Below are positions 11,432 through 23,147 of a stretch of 64,000 bases of DNA, piece by piece; position 1 is the stretch's first letter; each line of letters starts with the position of its first letter. The translations under genes were made by a program, and so were the position numbers. Location: assembly GCA_032622095.1 (NCBI GenBank), contig CP136066.1:4119784-4183783 (forward strand), read 5' to 3'. The notes under the pieces were generated by a model. It ran no database searches. It saw nothing but the letters and a program-made list of their open reading frames with translations, and was not told where the DNA came from. This stretch comes from Siphonodentalium dalli. Lineage: Eukaryota; Mollusca; Scaphopoda; Gadilida; Siphonodentaliidae.

Positions 11432-13096
11432 TCAGTTTATCATCAACTGATTTATTTTCCTGGAGTTCAAGTATGGGTCGTTGTGCTTCGTTGTATGCCT
11501 GGGTGAATTGTGATAGTCAGATGAATCCGAATGTAAGATCACAGACACACTGTTGAATCGGTCTTCGTTGGTAGATGATTCTGTTTCTATCGCATCATGG
11601 AGGTTTGCAGCCGATTTTGCTGGCGGGGATATATTAATTATATTGTCGATATTGGAGTTCGATGCCCCGGGTTGAATGCTAGTTACATGTTCAGGTCCTG
11701 TCGTTTCCCCATATCTTACTGATACCGGTGCCGTTCCCACAGTACGGAGAGTTGGAGAGGAATTCCTGGATTTGGGAGTAGACGATGATTGACATGTTCT
11801 TTTAACCGCCTGTTCCTTGCACATATCTAACGAATCAAATTGTGCATACGCATTTTCTGAGCCGGACGAGGTTGGTGACGCTTTCATATTCGGTGGTTCC
11901 ACCGCTATGGAATCACCTTTTAACCATGCATTTCTCAAAGAACCACTTGAGATAAATTTCATATGCGATTCCACGAACTCAGTAAGTTCTTTGTATTTGT
12001 CCATGCTGTTTGCAACGAATATCTCGAAGACTGAGCATATAGTTTTCTCAATTAGATCAATGTAGTCTTTGGTTTTGCATGCAGTGTTTGCACATTTCTG
12101 AGAGACGTTGTTCATTTTCTGGTTGAGAGTGTCTGATTTGACACAAACTTTATACAGAGACACACGTGTATTGTTCAAAGACTTTGTCGTTTGCTCTCGT
12201 TCAGCAATACTGGCTATAATGTCATCTTTTAATAGCTCCACTTGTGATTTAAGATTGTCAATACCCATTAATTTATCACTTTGCATGCGTTGTTGGGCAA
12301 GATCTAACGCTGTTTTTGCTTCAGTAGCTTTCTTGATCGATGTCGAGTTAGAAGAACATGTTTCGATCAGGCTTTCAATAGAATTCTGCAGTGAGTTTAG
12401 TGTGTCGAACACTGACTTCTTATCACTTGTGACTGCTGCAAGTGACGACTCCAAGCTACAGAGTCTTTTGTTTATGGAAGAGTTCTCTGTTGCGGATTTT
12501 GCTTTGATAAGTGTGATGTCGATAAGCACGTCTGCTAGCTTCTCCTGAATGCACACTGAGTCACAGATACAAGTCGAGATTGGAACTTGACTATTCTCTG
12601 CAGAATCACTGTCATGGCGTTGGTTTGATTTAGATATGGAGTCACTAATATCATCGAATGCTCCGTCGTGCATGAAATGGACCAGCACATATATGTCCTT
12701 CGCGAGTTTCTTCTCAAGTGGAATGCCACCCTTTTTCGTTGGCATACGAGGTTTGGGTTTGTAACCCCAGAGGTCAGAACACTGCTGCCTAGCTCTGACG
12801 AATACACTTTGACGTAACGATTCGAGATTTACGTGATCTGACACATCTTCGATGAGTTTAGATATCAATGTCTCTCTCTGCAGGTTGATGAGCTGATCTA
12901 TGTTAGCATTCCCATTTTCATCTGGAGGCAACGTTGGTTTCTCGACACTCGAAGTTGTGCGTGGCGTATCATGTCGGTTTGGAGTTCCAGTAACTGCCTG
13001 TGTGTTGTGATTAGCAGCAATGTTAGTACTGGCTGAGGCGGTGTTGCTCAGAACGGTGTACGTTTTTCCGTCTATAACAGTAGTCCCGTGTTCCAT
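11432..13096 (-). CDS. LINE ORF1 protein, N-terminal and coiled-coil part (554 aa)
   Basis: Open from ATG 13096 to 11432. The first 90 residues are Ser/Thr-rich and probably disordered. Residues about 195-340 are heptad-rich with many K, E, S and L, consistent with a coiled coil. The rest is Ser/Pro-rich. I see no retroviral-type zinc knuckle. The role (RNA binding and RNP assembly) is inferred from position upstream of the endonuclease/RT frame. The reading frame probably continued into 11130-11426. Confidence 0.65.
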   Translation of the reverse strand: MEHGTTVIDGKTYTVLSNTASASTNIAANHNTQAVTGTPNRHDTPRTTSSVEKPTLPPDENGNANIDQLINLQRETLISKLIEDVSDHVNLESLRQSVFVRARQQCSDLWGYKPKPRMPTKKGGIPLEKKLAKDIYVLVHFMHDGAFDDISDSISKSNQRHDSDSAENSQVPISTCICDSVCIQEKLADVLIDITLIKAKSATENSSINKRLCSLESSLAAVTSDKKSVFDTLNSLQNSIESLIETCSSNSTSIKKATEAKTALDLAQQRMQSDKLMGIDNLKSQVELLKDDIIASIAEREQTTKSLNNTRVSLYKVCVKSDTLNQKMNNVSQKCANTACKTKDYIDLIEKTICSVFEIFVANSMDKYKELTEFVESHMKFISSGSLRNAWLKGDSIAVEPPNMKASPTSSGSENAYAQFDSLDMCKEQAVKRTCQSSSTPKSRNSSPTLRTVGTAPVSVRYGETTGPEHVTSIQPGASNSNIDNIINISPPAKSAANLHDAIETESSTNEDRFNSVSVILHSDSSDYHNSPRHTTKHNDPYLNSRKINQLMIN

Positions 13097-16000
13097 GTTG
13101 ATAGACTGAGAATGCTGGTTTTCAACAAGGTTGTCATACGAGGTTCATAGCCATGCACCAATACTGGGTCCCACTAAGGAAGACCAGTATTTTATATGTA
13201 GGTGCTAATGAGCGTGACAAAATTAAAATCGTTGTAAGCGAAATAATTTGGTTGTCGACAATGGGTCTGATTCACAGTTTCGTTGTCACACTCAGCTTTC
13301 TATTGGCTGCCTATTGTTCGGGCTGTTATGCAGGACCAACAATCTTATGACCGCTGCGATATCTCCAAGACAAAGTTAGTCAATTATTGAACAGGCATGG
13401 GTGGTCTATCACTGTTCGTTCACCAATCAATGTTGTCCAGAAATTTGTTCACACGTCATTTTTCATGCGAAAAAAAAACGATTCCGCACGCATCTTTTAT
13501 TAGCATCTTCACACCTTTTTAAAAAAATTGCTAAAATCTGGAAATTTTGATATAAAGTGGTAGTATATTGATCCTAAAGCATAACCAATTGAGAAAAAAT
13601 GAAAATTATGTGACGTGATTTTTTTCTGAATTTTCGAAAAATTGACGTCAAATTTTTTTGTCTGCCAAAATGTTTAAGTCCATTCAAAGACATGCTCAAG
13701 GCAACAAATTGTTTGATACTTGTCATCGAGCTATTATTGGGCAAACAGAGACATTAAACTGCCACTAAACAATTGTTATCCAGAAATCACAAAGCCTGTA
13801 TCACCTGAAAACTAAACTGCATACATGTGCAGGGTTCATTGCCAACTAACCTGATTATCCTAAGTTGAACGAACCTGCCCCAAAACTTTATCTGGGTTAT
13901 CTGGAGCCTGTATACACTGTATTGTATGGTACCACTTAACACACTTACAAACATGTGGGGGGAGGGACTCCGAGGGAGAATTAACACAAATCTGCAGAGA
14001 GCAGCAATGTTCTGAAATTGATATTGTTTAAAAAAATAATGCCATTTGCATAATATACACTGCATTTTTGTGACTTGTTGGTCTGTCTTATCTTCTGTGT
14101 GTTGCGATAAGCTATATAAATGTACTGTACACACATGCCATGTTAATACAATATATGTTTATATGTTGAATTTAATTTGTTATTTCATCAGTTTGAAATA
14201 AAAATAAGCACAGTTTATTATGAACCTGTCTCATGTTAATACTTTCCCAGTAAAGGTATCGGTACTACTTTGTACATGTAGTAGTAAATTTCCAACCTTT
14301 GGGCTTGTGTCCTGGTTGGTCCCTTGTGGTCAGTCAAAAACTGTTAATTTAAGAACACAATATTTTCCTACATTTGGTTAAAATTGTGGGCTGAAATGGT
14401 CATCAGTTGGAAAATTTCCAAAGTAACAGGGGTATAAGATTTTAAATTTTCCAACGCTGTAGGAAGGCGTGAGGCCAGTCTACAGATTCTAGGATTTAGG
14501 GATTTTCTTGATCAGATTTCAAACTTTTCTCACACCTGGCCGAATCAATGGTCTATTCAGAATGTCCTGATTTCTCTCCTAGGCCCTGTGAATATGTCTG
14601 GAGCCGGACCACCAGATGGTTAGGATTTATCCTAAATGAAGGGGAGACTTGGAAGTTGCAAACCTGCATGAAACCCACAATTTTATAAACATGTGAATAT
14701 CTTATCAGAAATTCACAGCACATCAACCTGACATCACCTCATCAGTCTTATTTTAATCTCATGATTCTTTGTTGCCATTTACAGCACAGTTCTCTATAAT
14801 CACAGTTATTTACATGTATTATGTTTATCCACGTATTTACATATAACCAAGTAAAACATAGAATAACTGAGGCAGGTTGTTGTGACAGTTTGGGGCGGTT
14901 GTCCCTGGTTGGGTTGTCCTAATTATCTTGGTTATGATGATTAATTTATATCAAAGAAACAAAAAGGATGTTGATGGAAAATTTCTTCACATTGGTTTTT
15001 AATACCCACCAATATACTCTACTAGCATCGCTTAAATTTGAGCTACATGTATATCATCATTAGTGTCACTTTCTTCATTGTTTATTGGCAACACAAAAAG
15101 TTAAATATAAGTGAACAAGTAAACAGAATAATTTAAAATTAGTTTCTTAAATTCACACAAATACATGTACTATTATGAAGAGCATCCATTTACAGACAGT
15201 AGTGGAAATAGTTGCAGAATGATATGTTTGATATGTTGATTTGTCACCTACGACAAAGGTAGCACAAAACAGAAAGTTTGACCCCCCCATTCATAGTCTG
15301 AGTCACAGGACCAAGGCAGGACATGGTACAGGGTGTGCTGATGAATCAAATGTGAAATCCAAGATACAATTCGGGGAAAATTATCACCCCAAGAATCCAT
15401 ATGAAGTTTGTTGACAATTAAATGAGAGATTTGTGGCATATAGGGTATGCCAACAGCAATCATTGATGCACGCACAGACGAACAACAACCCATGACAACA
15501 GATGACAATAGCTTAAACTTTATTTTGTTCAGTTGAGCTTGAAATGTAGTATAAAAATATGTGAGGAGAAGTGGTCGGCTTCCGTCAGCCTTGCAACATA
15601 CCACATTTGACCCCCTGTATGCCCCTGTATGCCGTTCATCGAAAACTCCTTTGCAAAATGTATTATTGATCTGTGCTTTGCATTGATACAGATGATGAAT
15701 AATGAGAGGCGATTCGTTCATTGTTTTTTTAATTGACAAAGTTAGGCAAGTTAAACCTAAGAAAATAAACCTTAAAAATCCGGAAAATTAAAACAAAATT
15801 GGCATACATATAAAGCAAGTGCCTATTTTAATCTGTTACGTTAAATAATTAGCCCAAAATCATTTACAGTGAAGCAGTTTGATGTAGTTTAAATTTTAGA
15901 CGAACGTCGAAAATAGGAAAAATTGGTATATGAAAAATTAAATTTTCCTGAATAACAAAATGTCAAGTCGAAATTAGCTGCTATCAAGTGCTATTGATAC

Positions 16001-16390
16001 ATGTTCCAAAACTTTATCGATATATATGTAGTTTATTCTTCTTCTTACCGTGTAAATCAAAGTCGTTTTATCTCGCAATGTTGCGTGTTTTAGTGAAAAT
16101 ACAAATGGAGTTTTTCCGTTTCGACAGATGCAAAACGCGGAAAAACGAAACGATCTGAACATGCTACTTTTATACTGGATCTCAACTAATTTTCCGTGTT
16201 TCAAGTTACATAAAATAGGCTTCTAATGGGCAGTGCTATTGCCCACCTTTATTTTCCATGCAGGGTATATCTATATATATCGGTTTAGTCTGCCCGTGTA
16301 ATAACATGAGTATCAGCTGTCTGGACATCGACGCAATCATGTCTGGTGTTTTGCGCGCACATGTAGCTTGTGACGTCCTGATGTGCGTTG

Positions 16391-16398
16391 TGACGTCA
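16391..16398. promoter_or_regulatory. CRE-like palindrome TGACGTCA
   Basis: A perfect 8 bp CRE. A second one lies at 16698-16705 in a comparatively CpG-rich stretch (16.2-17.0 kb). Whether it regulates anything is unknown; no gene start is visible nearby. Confidence 0.3.
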
Positions 16399-16697
16399 TG
16401 GCGTCTTTATCGGTTTCCAGAAAGAAATCTTTAAATATTGCTCTTTTATGAACGATTTATTATCAAAATAAAACCAGATAACAATGCAAATTTAGTATAA
16501 ATGTGGATTTAAATTACAATTGGCGCAATCATTTCATATTAGCGATGTGCATTCTTTACATTCTGTACTTCCGGTATGACGTAACATATTCGCGGAAGGA
16601 CAGACAAATAAACAGATAAACAGATAAACAGAGATCCGCACCGAACACATTACTTGGGTCCAGCATAGACTGGCGCAAGTAATTATGTCATTTCTCG

Positions 16698-16705
16698 TGA
16701 CGTCA
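16698..16705. promoter_or_regulatory. CRE-like palindrome TGACGTCA
   Basis: Second perfect CRE, about 300 bp from the first. Function is unproven. Confidence 0.3.
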
Positions 16706-16935
16706 TTGACGTTACCTCGCTTACTGGTCTTGACTGGAATTTCGGTGGTTAATCTTTCTCTACGTCGCGACTTTCGTGCACTAATTATGTGTGTTCTAAT
16801 CATATTTGGCGAACCAAATGCTGAAGTGTAATAGATAGAGTAATCAGTTGGTTTCGGGAATTGCGTTGGGTGACTTGCTCGAGGTGGGAGACGTTTAGGT
16901 AAGAAAATCGTGCGCTAGTTTTAACGTGCACTCGT

Positions 16936-17006
16936 TTCTTACCGACGTCCCTCGCCTCTCGTGAGTTATTTCTTACCGACGTCTCTCGCCTCTCGTGAGT
17001 TATTTG
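16936..17006 (+). repeat. Two-copy tandem repeat of about 35 bp
   Basis: Two adjacent units with cttaccgacgt, ctcgcctctcgtgagttatt differ by one base (ccc/ctc). An AAACAGAT microsatellite lies upstream at about 16605-16632. Confidence 0.85.
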
Positions 17007-17070
17007 GCGTAGTTTTCGAGACAAATTATTATTCTCTATATCCCATACCCACGATCCGACGAAACCTAGC

Positions 17071-17078
17071 CTCGTCTT
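17071..17078 (+). repeat. 8 bp target-site duplication, left (ctcgtctt)
   Basis: Identical to 17606-17613 and directly abutting the terminal inverted repeats of the hAT-type MITE. Confidence 0.9.
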
Positions 17079-17605
17079 CAGGGAAGGATCCAGGGCTCTT
17101 TTGATACCTGTTACAGGTTTGGGCGCCCAAAGTCTGGTGGCCTAAATGTCCCCAAATTGCAAGTGGATAGTTTTATTAAAGCTGAATTTTCTATATTTTG
17201 AAGGTAATCTTCCATTATAATTCAACAACATGCAATGCAAATCATCAATATACAGTTGATATAGAGCCTTTATTTGCTTAATTATGTGTCCAGTGAGAAA
17301 TATTTTAACCCTTTAATGACTGGGGCTTCTTGAAATTTTGCAAAAATCCTGTGCCATTGCATTCTCTAATATAAATGAGAGTCTCCCATCTAGGGAGCCT
17401 TGCATATATAAGATAATACATTGGCCTTTATCTTGACCTTGTATGCCAGTGCATTTTCTTATGCGGGATCTTTAATGCTGCACATAAGGGAGGGGGCGTC
17501 CCCCCGTACCTACTGCCATATCGGTCCTACGGCCCTTGGGATATGCCTTCGGCATATCATGGTCCAAAAACAGGTGTCCCCAAAAAATCCCTGGATCCAT
17601 CCCTG
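17079..17605. mobile_element. hAT-type MITE, 527 bp
   Basis: Termini are cagggaaggatccaggg and the inverse of ccctggatccatccctg (16 of 17 match), flanked by the perfect 8 bp duplication ctcgtctt. An 8 bp duplication and a CAGGG-type end fit the hAT superfamily. There is no transposase. It contains a decayed copy of the TTAA/palindrome family (17305-17430). Confidence 0.92.
17305..17430 (+). repeat. Degenerate TTAACCCTTT end plus 69 bp palindrome, nested in the hAT MITE
   Basis: Starts ttaaccctttaatgac and contains gtgccattgcattctc ... gcatatataagataataca, a decayed form of the palindrome at 21017-21085. It shows the family is older than, or captured by, this hAT element. Confidence 0.6.
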
Positions 17606-17613
17606 CTCGTCTT
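17606..17613 (+). repeat. 8 bp target-site duplication, right (ctcgtctt)
   Basis: Pairs with 17071-17078. Confidence 0.9.
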
Positions 17614-17884
17614 ATAACAAAGTGACCAATGAACATCTCCATATAAGTTGTACTTCCTTCTTTAAGAACTGTTTTGTTACATTATGTCATGAATATGTTT
17701 TTTCATTTACTTTTTTTATCTTATATCCACATATTAATATGTATTACTCTCTTACTTCACAATTAATTGTCCCTATGTATCTTCAGCTATGAGCCTGCAA
17801 CTGAGCCAATGTCGTGCCGATGGAACTATGATCAAATGAAAAAGCTTACCTACACATTACCTAGCACAATAAATTATCATCGAT

Positions 17885-20171
17885 ATGATCCAGGATAACT
17901 ATTACCGCTCAAGGGTAGGCACATTCTATAATCGCACGCGATATGCGAAACGTAAAGAGCGATGTGACCCGTATACGTCCAAACTTCTACTTTATTACGT
18001 AAACTTGGCTATGAATGGAACAAACCAACTCAAGCTCATTAGATTACTACTCATACTTTCAATCGTGAACTCCGACCAAAAGTTCATGAATCACGTCCTA
18101 TGTACTAAAACTAGTGTACCAAGGTCCGCTCCTAAGGCTCTTGCCACAACACCCGCGCGGCTCAGACAATTGCTATTAATTTCCGGCGATATTTTGCCTA
18201 ACACCGGAACTGGAACAGACGGAGAACTATCAGTGTTCCACTTGAATGTGCAGAGTATTTTCCCGAAACTTGATGTTCTTTCCACCGAAATCCAAAACTA
18301 TGACGTGTGTGGTTTTACAGAGTCATGGCTTAGTACACAAAATGATCAAAACGATTTGCTGATACCTGGTTTCCACAAACCTGAACGTAGAGATAGAGTT
18401 CATACCGATACAGCAGGGGGCGGTGTTATTGTCTATGTCAAGAACAATATAGCATTTAAACGTAGAAATGACATGGAAAGAAGTAATTTAGACAATTTTC
18501 TGGATCAAAATTCTATTGAATGGAAAAAACTTTACAGTCGGTACCTTTTATCACCCACCAAATGTACAATGCTGGGCGAAATCGGGGGGGGGGGGGATAT
18601 TGGAGATGTAGTAAATGCCAATCCATCCCGTAGAATAACCATACGTGGAGATTTGAATGAAAATCAGTTTAATCCAGCCAATTCAAAAGTGTCCTCCATC
18701 TCAACATATTTCTCCCTTCATCAAGTTATAGATGACTCGACAAATATTACCGAATTATCAGAAACACTCATAGATATTGTATTGATCAACGGTAACTGCA
18801 CACGAAAGGAAAGTGGAACATTAGAACCCTTCTTTTGTGACTTAGTTCGCTACCACGTCCCGGTTTTACGTGAAATTGAAACTAGTGAAACAACTAGACC
18901 GAAAGTACATAACAAACGCACTGTATATATATTTGAATAAGCAGATTTATCCACAATAAACAACCAAATAAAATCATCTGAATGGACCCAGGCATTTAAC
19001 AACTTACCACTTGAGGATCTATGTGGCACTCTGACGCAAAAACTAACTGAGCTTATGCATAAACATATTCCCCGCAAATTTATCAGCTGCAAGCAAGACG
19101 AGCCCGATTGGATGAACCCATCCGATAATCACACTTTCCTCCGCAATGGAAATGCGCAAACGTTGTACCAATACATAAAAAGGGGACCGAACCAATCCGG
19201 CGAATTTACCGACCAATCTCACTTCTAAGCTGTATAAGCAAGTTATTTGAACAATGCGTCGTCAAACACCTTATGGCATATCTTCAATCGAATAATATTC
19301 TAACCAAACGTCAGTCTGGGTTTGTTCCAGCAGATTCAACATACTGCCTATCAGCTTTGTGACATATTTGACAAAATTAGTAAATCTTTGGACGAAGGGC
19401 GCGACATTCGATTAGTATGTTTTGACATAAGTAAAGCGTTTGATAAAGTCTGGCACGAGGGTCTTCTTTTTAAACTTCATGCAATAGGAATTCGCGATAA
19501 CATGCTCCGTTGGTTAAAATCATACCTGTCCGATCGCCAACAGCGTGTAGTACTACGATCAGACCTATCAACGTTGGGGAAATAACTGCTTGATAGCCCC
19601 AAGGGTCTGTATTGGGTCCTATCCTATTTATTGTTTTTATTAACGACATTGTTGACAACATGACATGTAATATTTGTCTTTTTGCCGGCGACACTTCGAT
19701 TGCACTGACAACTGATGACACTAACACTGGGGCAATTATGATGCTGCAGGATATTAAACGACTTGAATAATGTCCTATATATGGCTTGTTAAATTCAAAG
19801 AACTTAAGACAGAGGTATTGACATGCACTCGAAAACGCAAGACTCTAAACCATCCAACTCTTACTATGAACCAACAGCCCATTAAAGAAGTCAATTAACA
19901 CAAGAATATCGGTGTTATTTTGAGTAAAGATGGTTGCTGGGGTCCCCACATCAATGCAATGACGAATACTGCCTGGAAACGTATTTCCCTACTAAGAAAA
20001 TATCGATTTTATCTTGACAGAGCTAGTCTTGAAAATATTTCCTTCACTCTGATTCGATCAGTTCTTGAATATTCTTGTGTAGTCTGGGGTGGTTGTGTGC
20101 AACAGGAATTTGGTATTATTGAAGACATACAGTATGAACAATGAAGCAGCTCGTATTGTAACGGGTGCCAC
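17885..20171 (+). pseudogene. CR1-like LINE remnant: endonuclease and RT (part 1)
   Basis: The open frame 17885-18940 contains LLLISGDILPNTG, VFHLNVQSIFPKLDVL and TESWL (endonuclease start), ITIRGDLNENQFNPA (catalytic Asp region), LIDIVLINGN and VRYHVPVL (SDH lost). The central endonuclease part is deleted and a G-run lies at about 18585-18596. RT pieces follow in shifting frames: FRPISLL and SGFVPA near 19200-19330, then CFDISKAFDKVWHEGLLFKL and RDNMLRWLKSYLSDRQQ at 19322-19585. The box near 19680 reads [11 protein letters not shown], an Asp-to-Gly change of LFADD. The C-terminal part (19920-20171) ends in ARIVTGAT and resumes at 23148. Clearly dead. Confidence 0.88.
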
Positions 20172-20173
20172 TA
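20172..20173 (+). repeat. TA target-site duplication, left
   Basis: Pairs with TA at 23146-23147. Removing one TA and the insert restores the LINE frame across the junction (TGATRSVSKS). Confidence 0.88.
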
Positions 20174-20986
20174 CACTGAAAAAACAACTTAGTCATAGCC
20201 TTAGTCAACCCGTAACTTAGTTATTTTTGACTAACGTAGCCAAAAGTAACTAAGTGTGACCTTAGTCACACCTTAGTTACTAAGGTTAATATTTTTTTGA
20301 TTCAGTCATGCCGTCAAAACTCAATAGTATACTTATCGGCGACATATTATATACAGCAATGACTCCATACAGTATGACTGAATCTTACTCTGCTGACATT
20401 TAATATGTATATAATATCGCATTCATTCTGTGTTAATCTGGTCGGTACGTCTATGGACGAGTACGTAAATTTAACGCAAATTATTGGCACGCCATTTTTT
20501 GGCTGACATTTTTAATTCGAAAAAATCACTAAAATCAGAGTGATTTAGACGTGATATTGGCGTCGAAAGAACTAAAAGAGACGACATATTACATAAATAA
20601 CAACCATGGCGTATTTGGAGAGCGGATAAAACCAGGATAAAAGAGAAGTTAGGAAAATAATCTGCGAAACCGTTCATGGTGTATTGTTGAACTAATTTAT
20701 TATTCAGCTGCTTTCAACAAGTTGACAATTTGTCAATAATAGCTTGAATCTTTATTCTACATGTGAAAGAACGGCGCCTGAAATATTTGCTGCCAAAATT
20801 AGATTTGTGCCTGATGACTCATTCAAGGTTACATGTACCGTACACAGTACTGTACAGTACATACAGTGTCAGTGTGGTGAACGTTTTTCGCTGTGGCATT
20901 GTGGACGACTACCCCAAGTTGAAGTTCATTCCGGCTTGGTTTGGTGATCGAGACTATTACAGTTCGATTGCGGACAGTTGTTAAAC

Positions 20987-20990
20987 TTAA
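20987..20990 (+). repeat. TTAA target-site duplication, left
   Basis: Pairs with TTAA at 21353-21356. Confidence 0.85.
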
Positions 20991-21352
20991 CCCTTTATCC
21001 AACAGAACGGCCCTGTGCCAATGCATTCTCTTATATATGCGAGTCGACCATAGGTCGCCTCGCATATATAAGAGAATGCATTGGCTTAACACATTACAAA
21101 TTATAAAATTGTTAAACAATGTAAGAAAAAATGGTACAAAGTGTTAAAAACAGATTTTTTTTAGGCCTATGGTCGACTCGCATATATAAGAGAATGCATT
21201 GGCACAGGGCATAACTGTAACTATCACAATGTGGTCAAGGAGCCGGTTCCAATGATATCCATATGTGTATGGTTCTATTGAGACAGACCGAAGATATTTT
21301 AGGCTGTTGAAGCTTTATTTGGCCGGTTTTGGCCGGTTTGTTGGGTAAAGGG
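20991..21352. mobile_element. TTAA-type (piggyBac-like) MITE with palindrome cargo, 362 bp
   Basis: TIRs are ccctttatccaacagaacgg and the inverse of ccggtttgttgggtaaaggg (17 of 20), flanked by TTAA. TTAA duplications are typical of piggyBac and some Kolobok elements. Inside are a full 69 bp palindrome (21017-21085) and a half copy (about 21163-21209) in inverse arrangement. About 100 bp of its right part matches 56318-56440. Confidence 0.88.
21017..21085. repeat. 69 bp palindrome, family member 1
   Basis: Perfect 26 bp arms starting gccaatgcattctcttat, with a short centre gtcgaccataggtcgcc that is itself nearly palindromic. Other members: 35871-35939, 36159-36227, 55747-55815, 56042-56110, 56241-56309. 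Confidence 0.95.
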
Positions 21353-22408
21353 TTAAAGACGGTCTTATTTCGGTTCCTTTGATAACCGCACAAGTTTAAA
21401 TTCTGCGAAAAAAAGGCTTATTAATCATTGACAATTTCCACTAAATTCATCGAGAGCAGTGATGCATGCCAATTAATCGATGAATCATGACATGATCCAT
21501 TCAATCGAATCAATGGTCTGACTTCATTCAGATGAACACAAGGCTGAAGCTTCGATGTCAAGCAATAGTGACAATAATAACAACGACTCAACGAGCAGCT
21601 ATTAATATTAGAATGGTGAAAATGCAGTTGACAGTACTTGTTCAGAATCTGATTCTTTCAGAGCACATTGACATGCATGTACAATTACAAGAGAGGATAT
21701 GCGACGTGCCCACCAGTGTAATTCACAGAGCTCCAACGTCAACAAAACACCAAAAACAATGAAACTGCATGATGCCGTGTAGTGATGGATGATCGCATAC
21801 ATGTATCTACAATTCCAACTTTACAATGACCCCGACCAATTCATCTGTGTTCATCATTGTTCATTGAAATGTGTGGATATGAGACATTGTCATTATTCGC
21901 CATGTTATCGTCAAGTTACCGGCATCACGACAATTTACCAGGAAGGAGTACACTGTCATTGGCTGGATGTTCTTATCAAACTATCTTCGGCTGATTCACT
22001 GATATTTCATGGAAAATGTGCGACTACATGAGAACATTGTCGCCAAGTCATTGCGCACAGTTACATGTTTATTGGATCTGCTGTTGTCTTGAAGGGACCA
22101 ATCCCAAATACTGGTAGCTGTTGTTGATATATACAGTAGTACAGTACCAGTCAAAAGAAGTGGTATATTAAGCATGCTATGTTCGCAAGTGGAAACACTT
22201 ATAAGCATGTCGCTTGTGATATTATTGCAATATTTTGCGCTTAATATGGTGATACTTTGCGCTCAAAATTGTGACATTTAAATCAAATATTGCGAGGTTT
22301 GTTTCCGCGATTCACTCAAAATGTGACCGCAACAAAGCGTTCATAATTGCATGCATTTCTGAAAACAAACATTCATTTGTTAAATAGAGGTATTCACCAA
22401 GTGCTATG

Positions 22409-22541
22409 CATGTGTGGATATGCACGCTTGTATCAAGCCAAGGCGGTGTTCCTGAAATAATTGTGACGAGCCTGAAGGCAAGTCACGATGTGTGTCGGAA
22501 ACTCCACCGTGGCTTGATACAAGCGCTCAGTTCCACACATA
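22409..22541. repeat. Hairpin with about 40 bp arms
   Basis: Arms atgtgtgga...cgcttgtatcaagcca and the inverse ggcttgatacaagcg...tccacacat enclose a loop of about 50 bp. Mismatches are few. It lies inside the 3 kb TA-flanked element. Confidence 0.85.
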
Positions 22542-22927
22542 GTGGTGAAGATATTTATCATATAATTTTTTTCTTCTAAAAAAACTCCGATTTAATCTTC
22601 TATGTTGGTCGTTCGTTATCATTTTAATGTAAGCATAAATTTTTGTTTCAATTTGAAACTGGTCAGATATTGAATGTATATTCAATGCATACTAGTATTC
22701 TGTGATGAATAATATTTTCTTTCAAGATAAAACATTGTTTATATTGTCTAATTGTTTCAATAGTTAATAAAATTTATGTTGATACCTGTAAGTCTTATTT
22801 TCAGTTATTTTAATCTGCAGTTGCGATGTTCAGCTGAGGCTGCAGGGCTATGATACCCCCAATAATTAGGCCCAATTAAATGTACTAATGGATACAGTGA
22901 TGACTTAGTCAAGCCTTAGTTATTCTG

Positions 22928-23060
22928 ACTGATGCCTTAGTCATTTATGACTAAGGCCTTAGTCATTTCTGACTAAGGCCTTAGTTATTTCTGACTAAGG
23001 CCTTAGTCATTTCTGACCAAGGCCTTAGTCAGAAATGACTAAGGGCAACCTCAGTCATTT
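22928..23060. repeat. Subterminal tandem array of about 22 bp units
   Basis: At least five near-identical units of gccttagtcatttctgacta, alternating in orientation because the unit is partly self-complementary (agtcatttctgactaaggc). Probably transposase-binding or hairpin-forming repeats near the right end of the 3 kb element. Confidence 0.9.
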
Positions 23061-23147
23061 CTGATTAAGCTAAGTTAGTTAGTTTTGAGACGGGGGTTCT
23101 GACTAAGGTAACTTAGTTACTTTTTACTAAGTTATTTTGTCAGTGTA

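Larger units (their letters stand above)
7912..13096 (-). mobile_element. CR1/L2-like LINE, two ORFs, 3'-truncated
   Basis: On the minus strand the order is ORF1 (13096 to 11130, with a break), endonuclease (11121-10348), linker, RT (9602-8517) and zinc-knuckle C-terminus (8489-7912). The 3' end and UTR are missing: the sequence runs into the inverted left arm at 7911/7912. RT motifs (SAKAFDRVWH, QGTRQGAVSSPFF) and the two-ORF layout fit CR1/L2/Jockey-type LINEs; the exact clade is not determined. The 5' border upstream of 13096 is unknown. Confidence 0.85.
13097..17070. other. No recognisable gene; includes short repeats
   Basis: AT-rich sequence with only short shadow-like frames. The longest, 15248-15739 on the minus strand (163 codons), has no motif I recognise. 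13097 to about 13380 may hold the 5' end of the minus-strand LINE. Two TGACGTCA palindromes and short tandem repeats near 16.4-17.0 kb are listed separately. Confidence 0.6.
20174..23145. mobile_element. TA-flanked DNA element, about 3 kb, CACTG termini
   Basis: Left end CACTGAAAAAACAACTTAGT, right end the inverse of CACTGACAAAATAACTTAGT (18 of 20 match), flanked by TA. Both subterminal regions are packed with gccttagt/actaagg motifs, probably transposase-binding repeats. No transposase frame is visible, so it is non-autonomous. A TTAA-type MITE (20991-21352) and a hairpin (22409-22541) lie inside. The CACTG ends could suggest CACTA/EnSpm, while the TA duplication fits Tc1/mariner-like elements; I cannot decide. 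Confidence 0.85.

Noticed and set aside
11817-12548. Open frames on the plus strand across the LINE ORF1
   Set aside because: Antisense shadows of the 554-codon ORF1.
15248-15739. 163-codon open frame on the minus strand
   Set aside because: Composition is not impossible, but there is no domain, conserved motif or neighbour supporting it.
16391-16705. Promoter of an unseen gene based on two CRE sites
   Set aside because: No coding exon or start nearby; two 8 bp palindromes are weak evidence.
22928-23060. CRISPR-like array
   Set aside because: Repeats are contiguous without unique spacers, and the setting is a eukaryotic transposon end.
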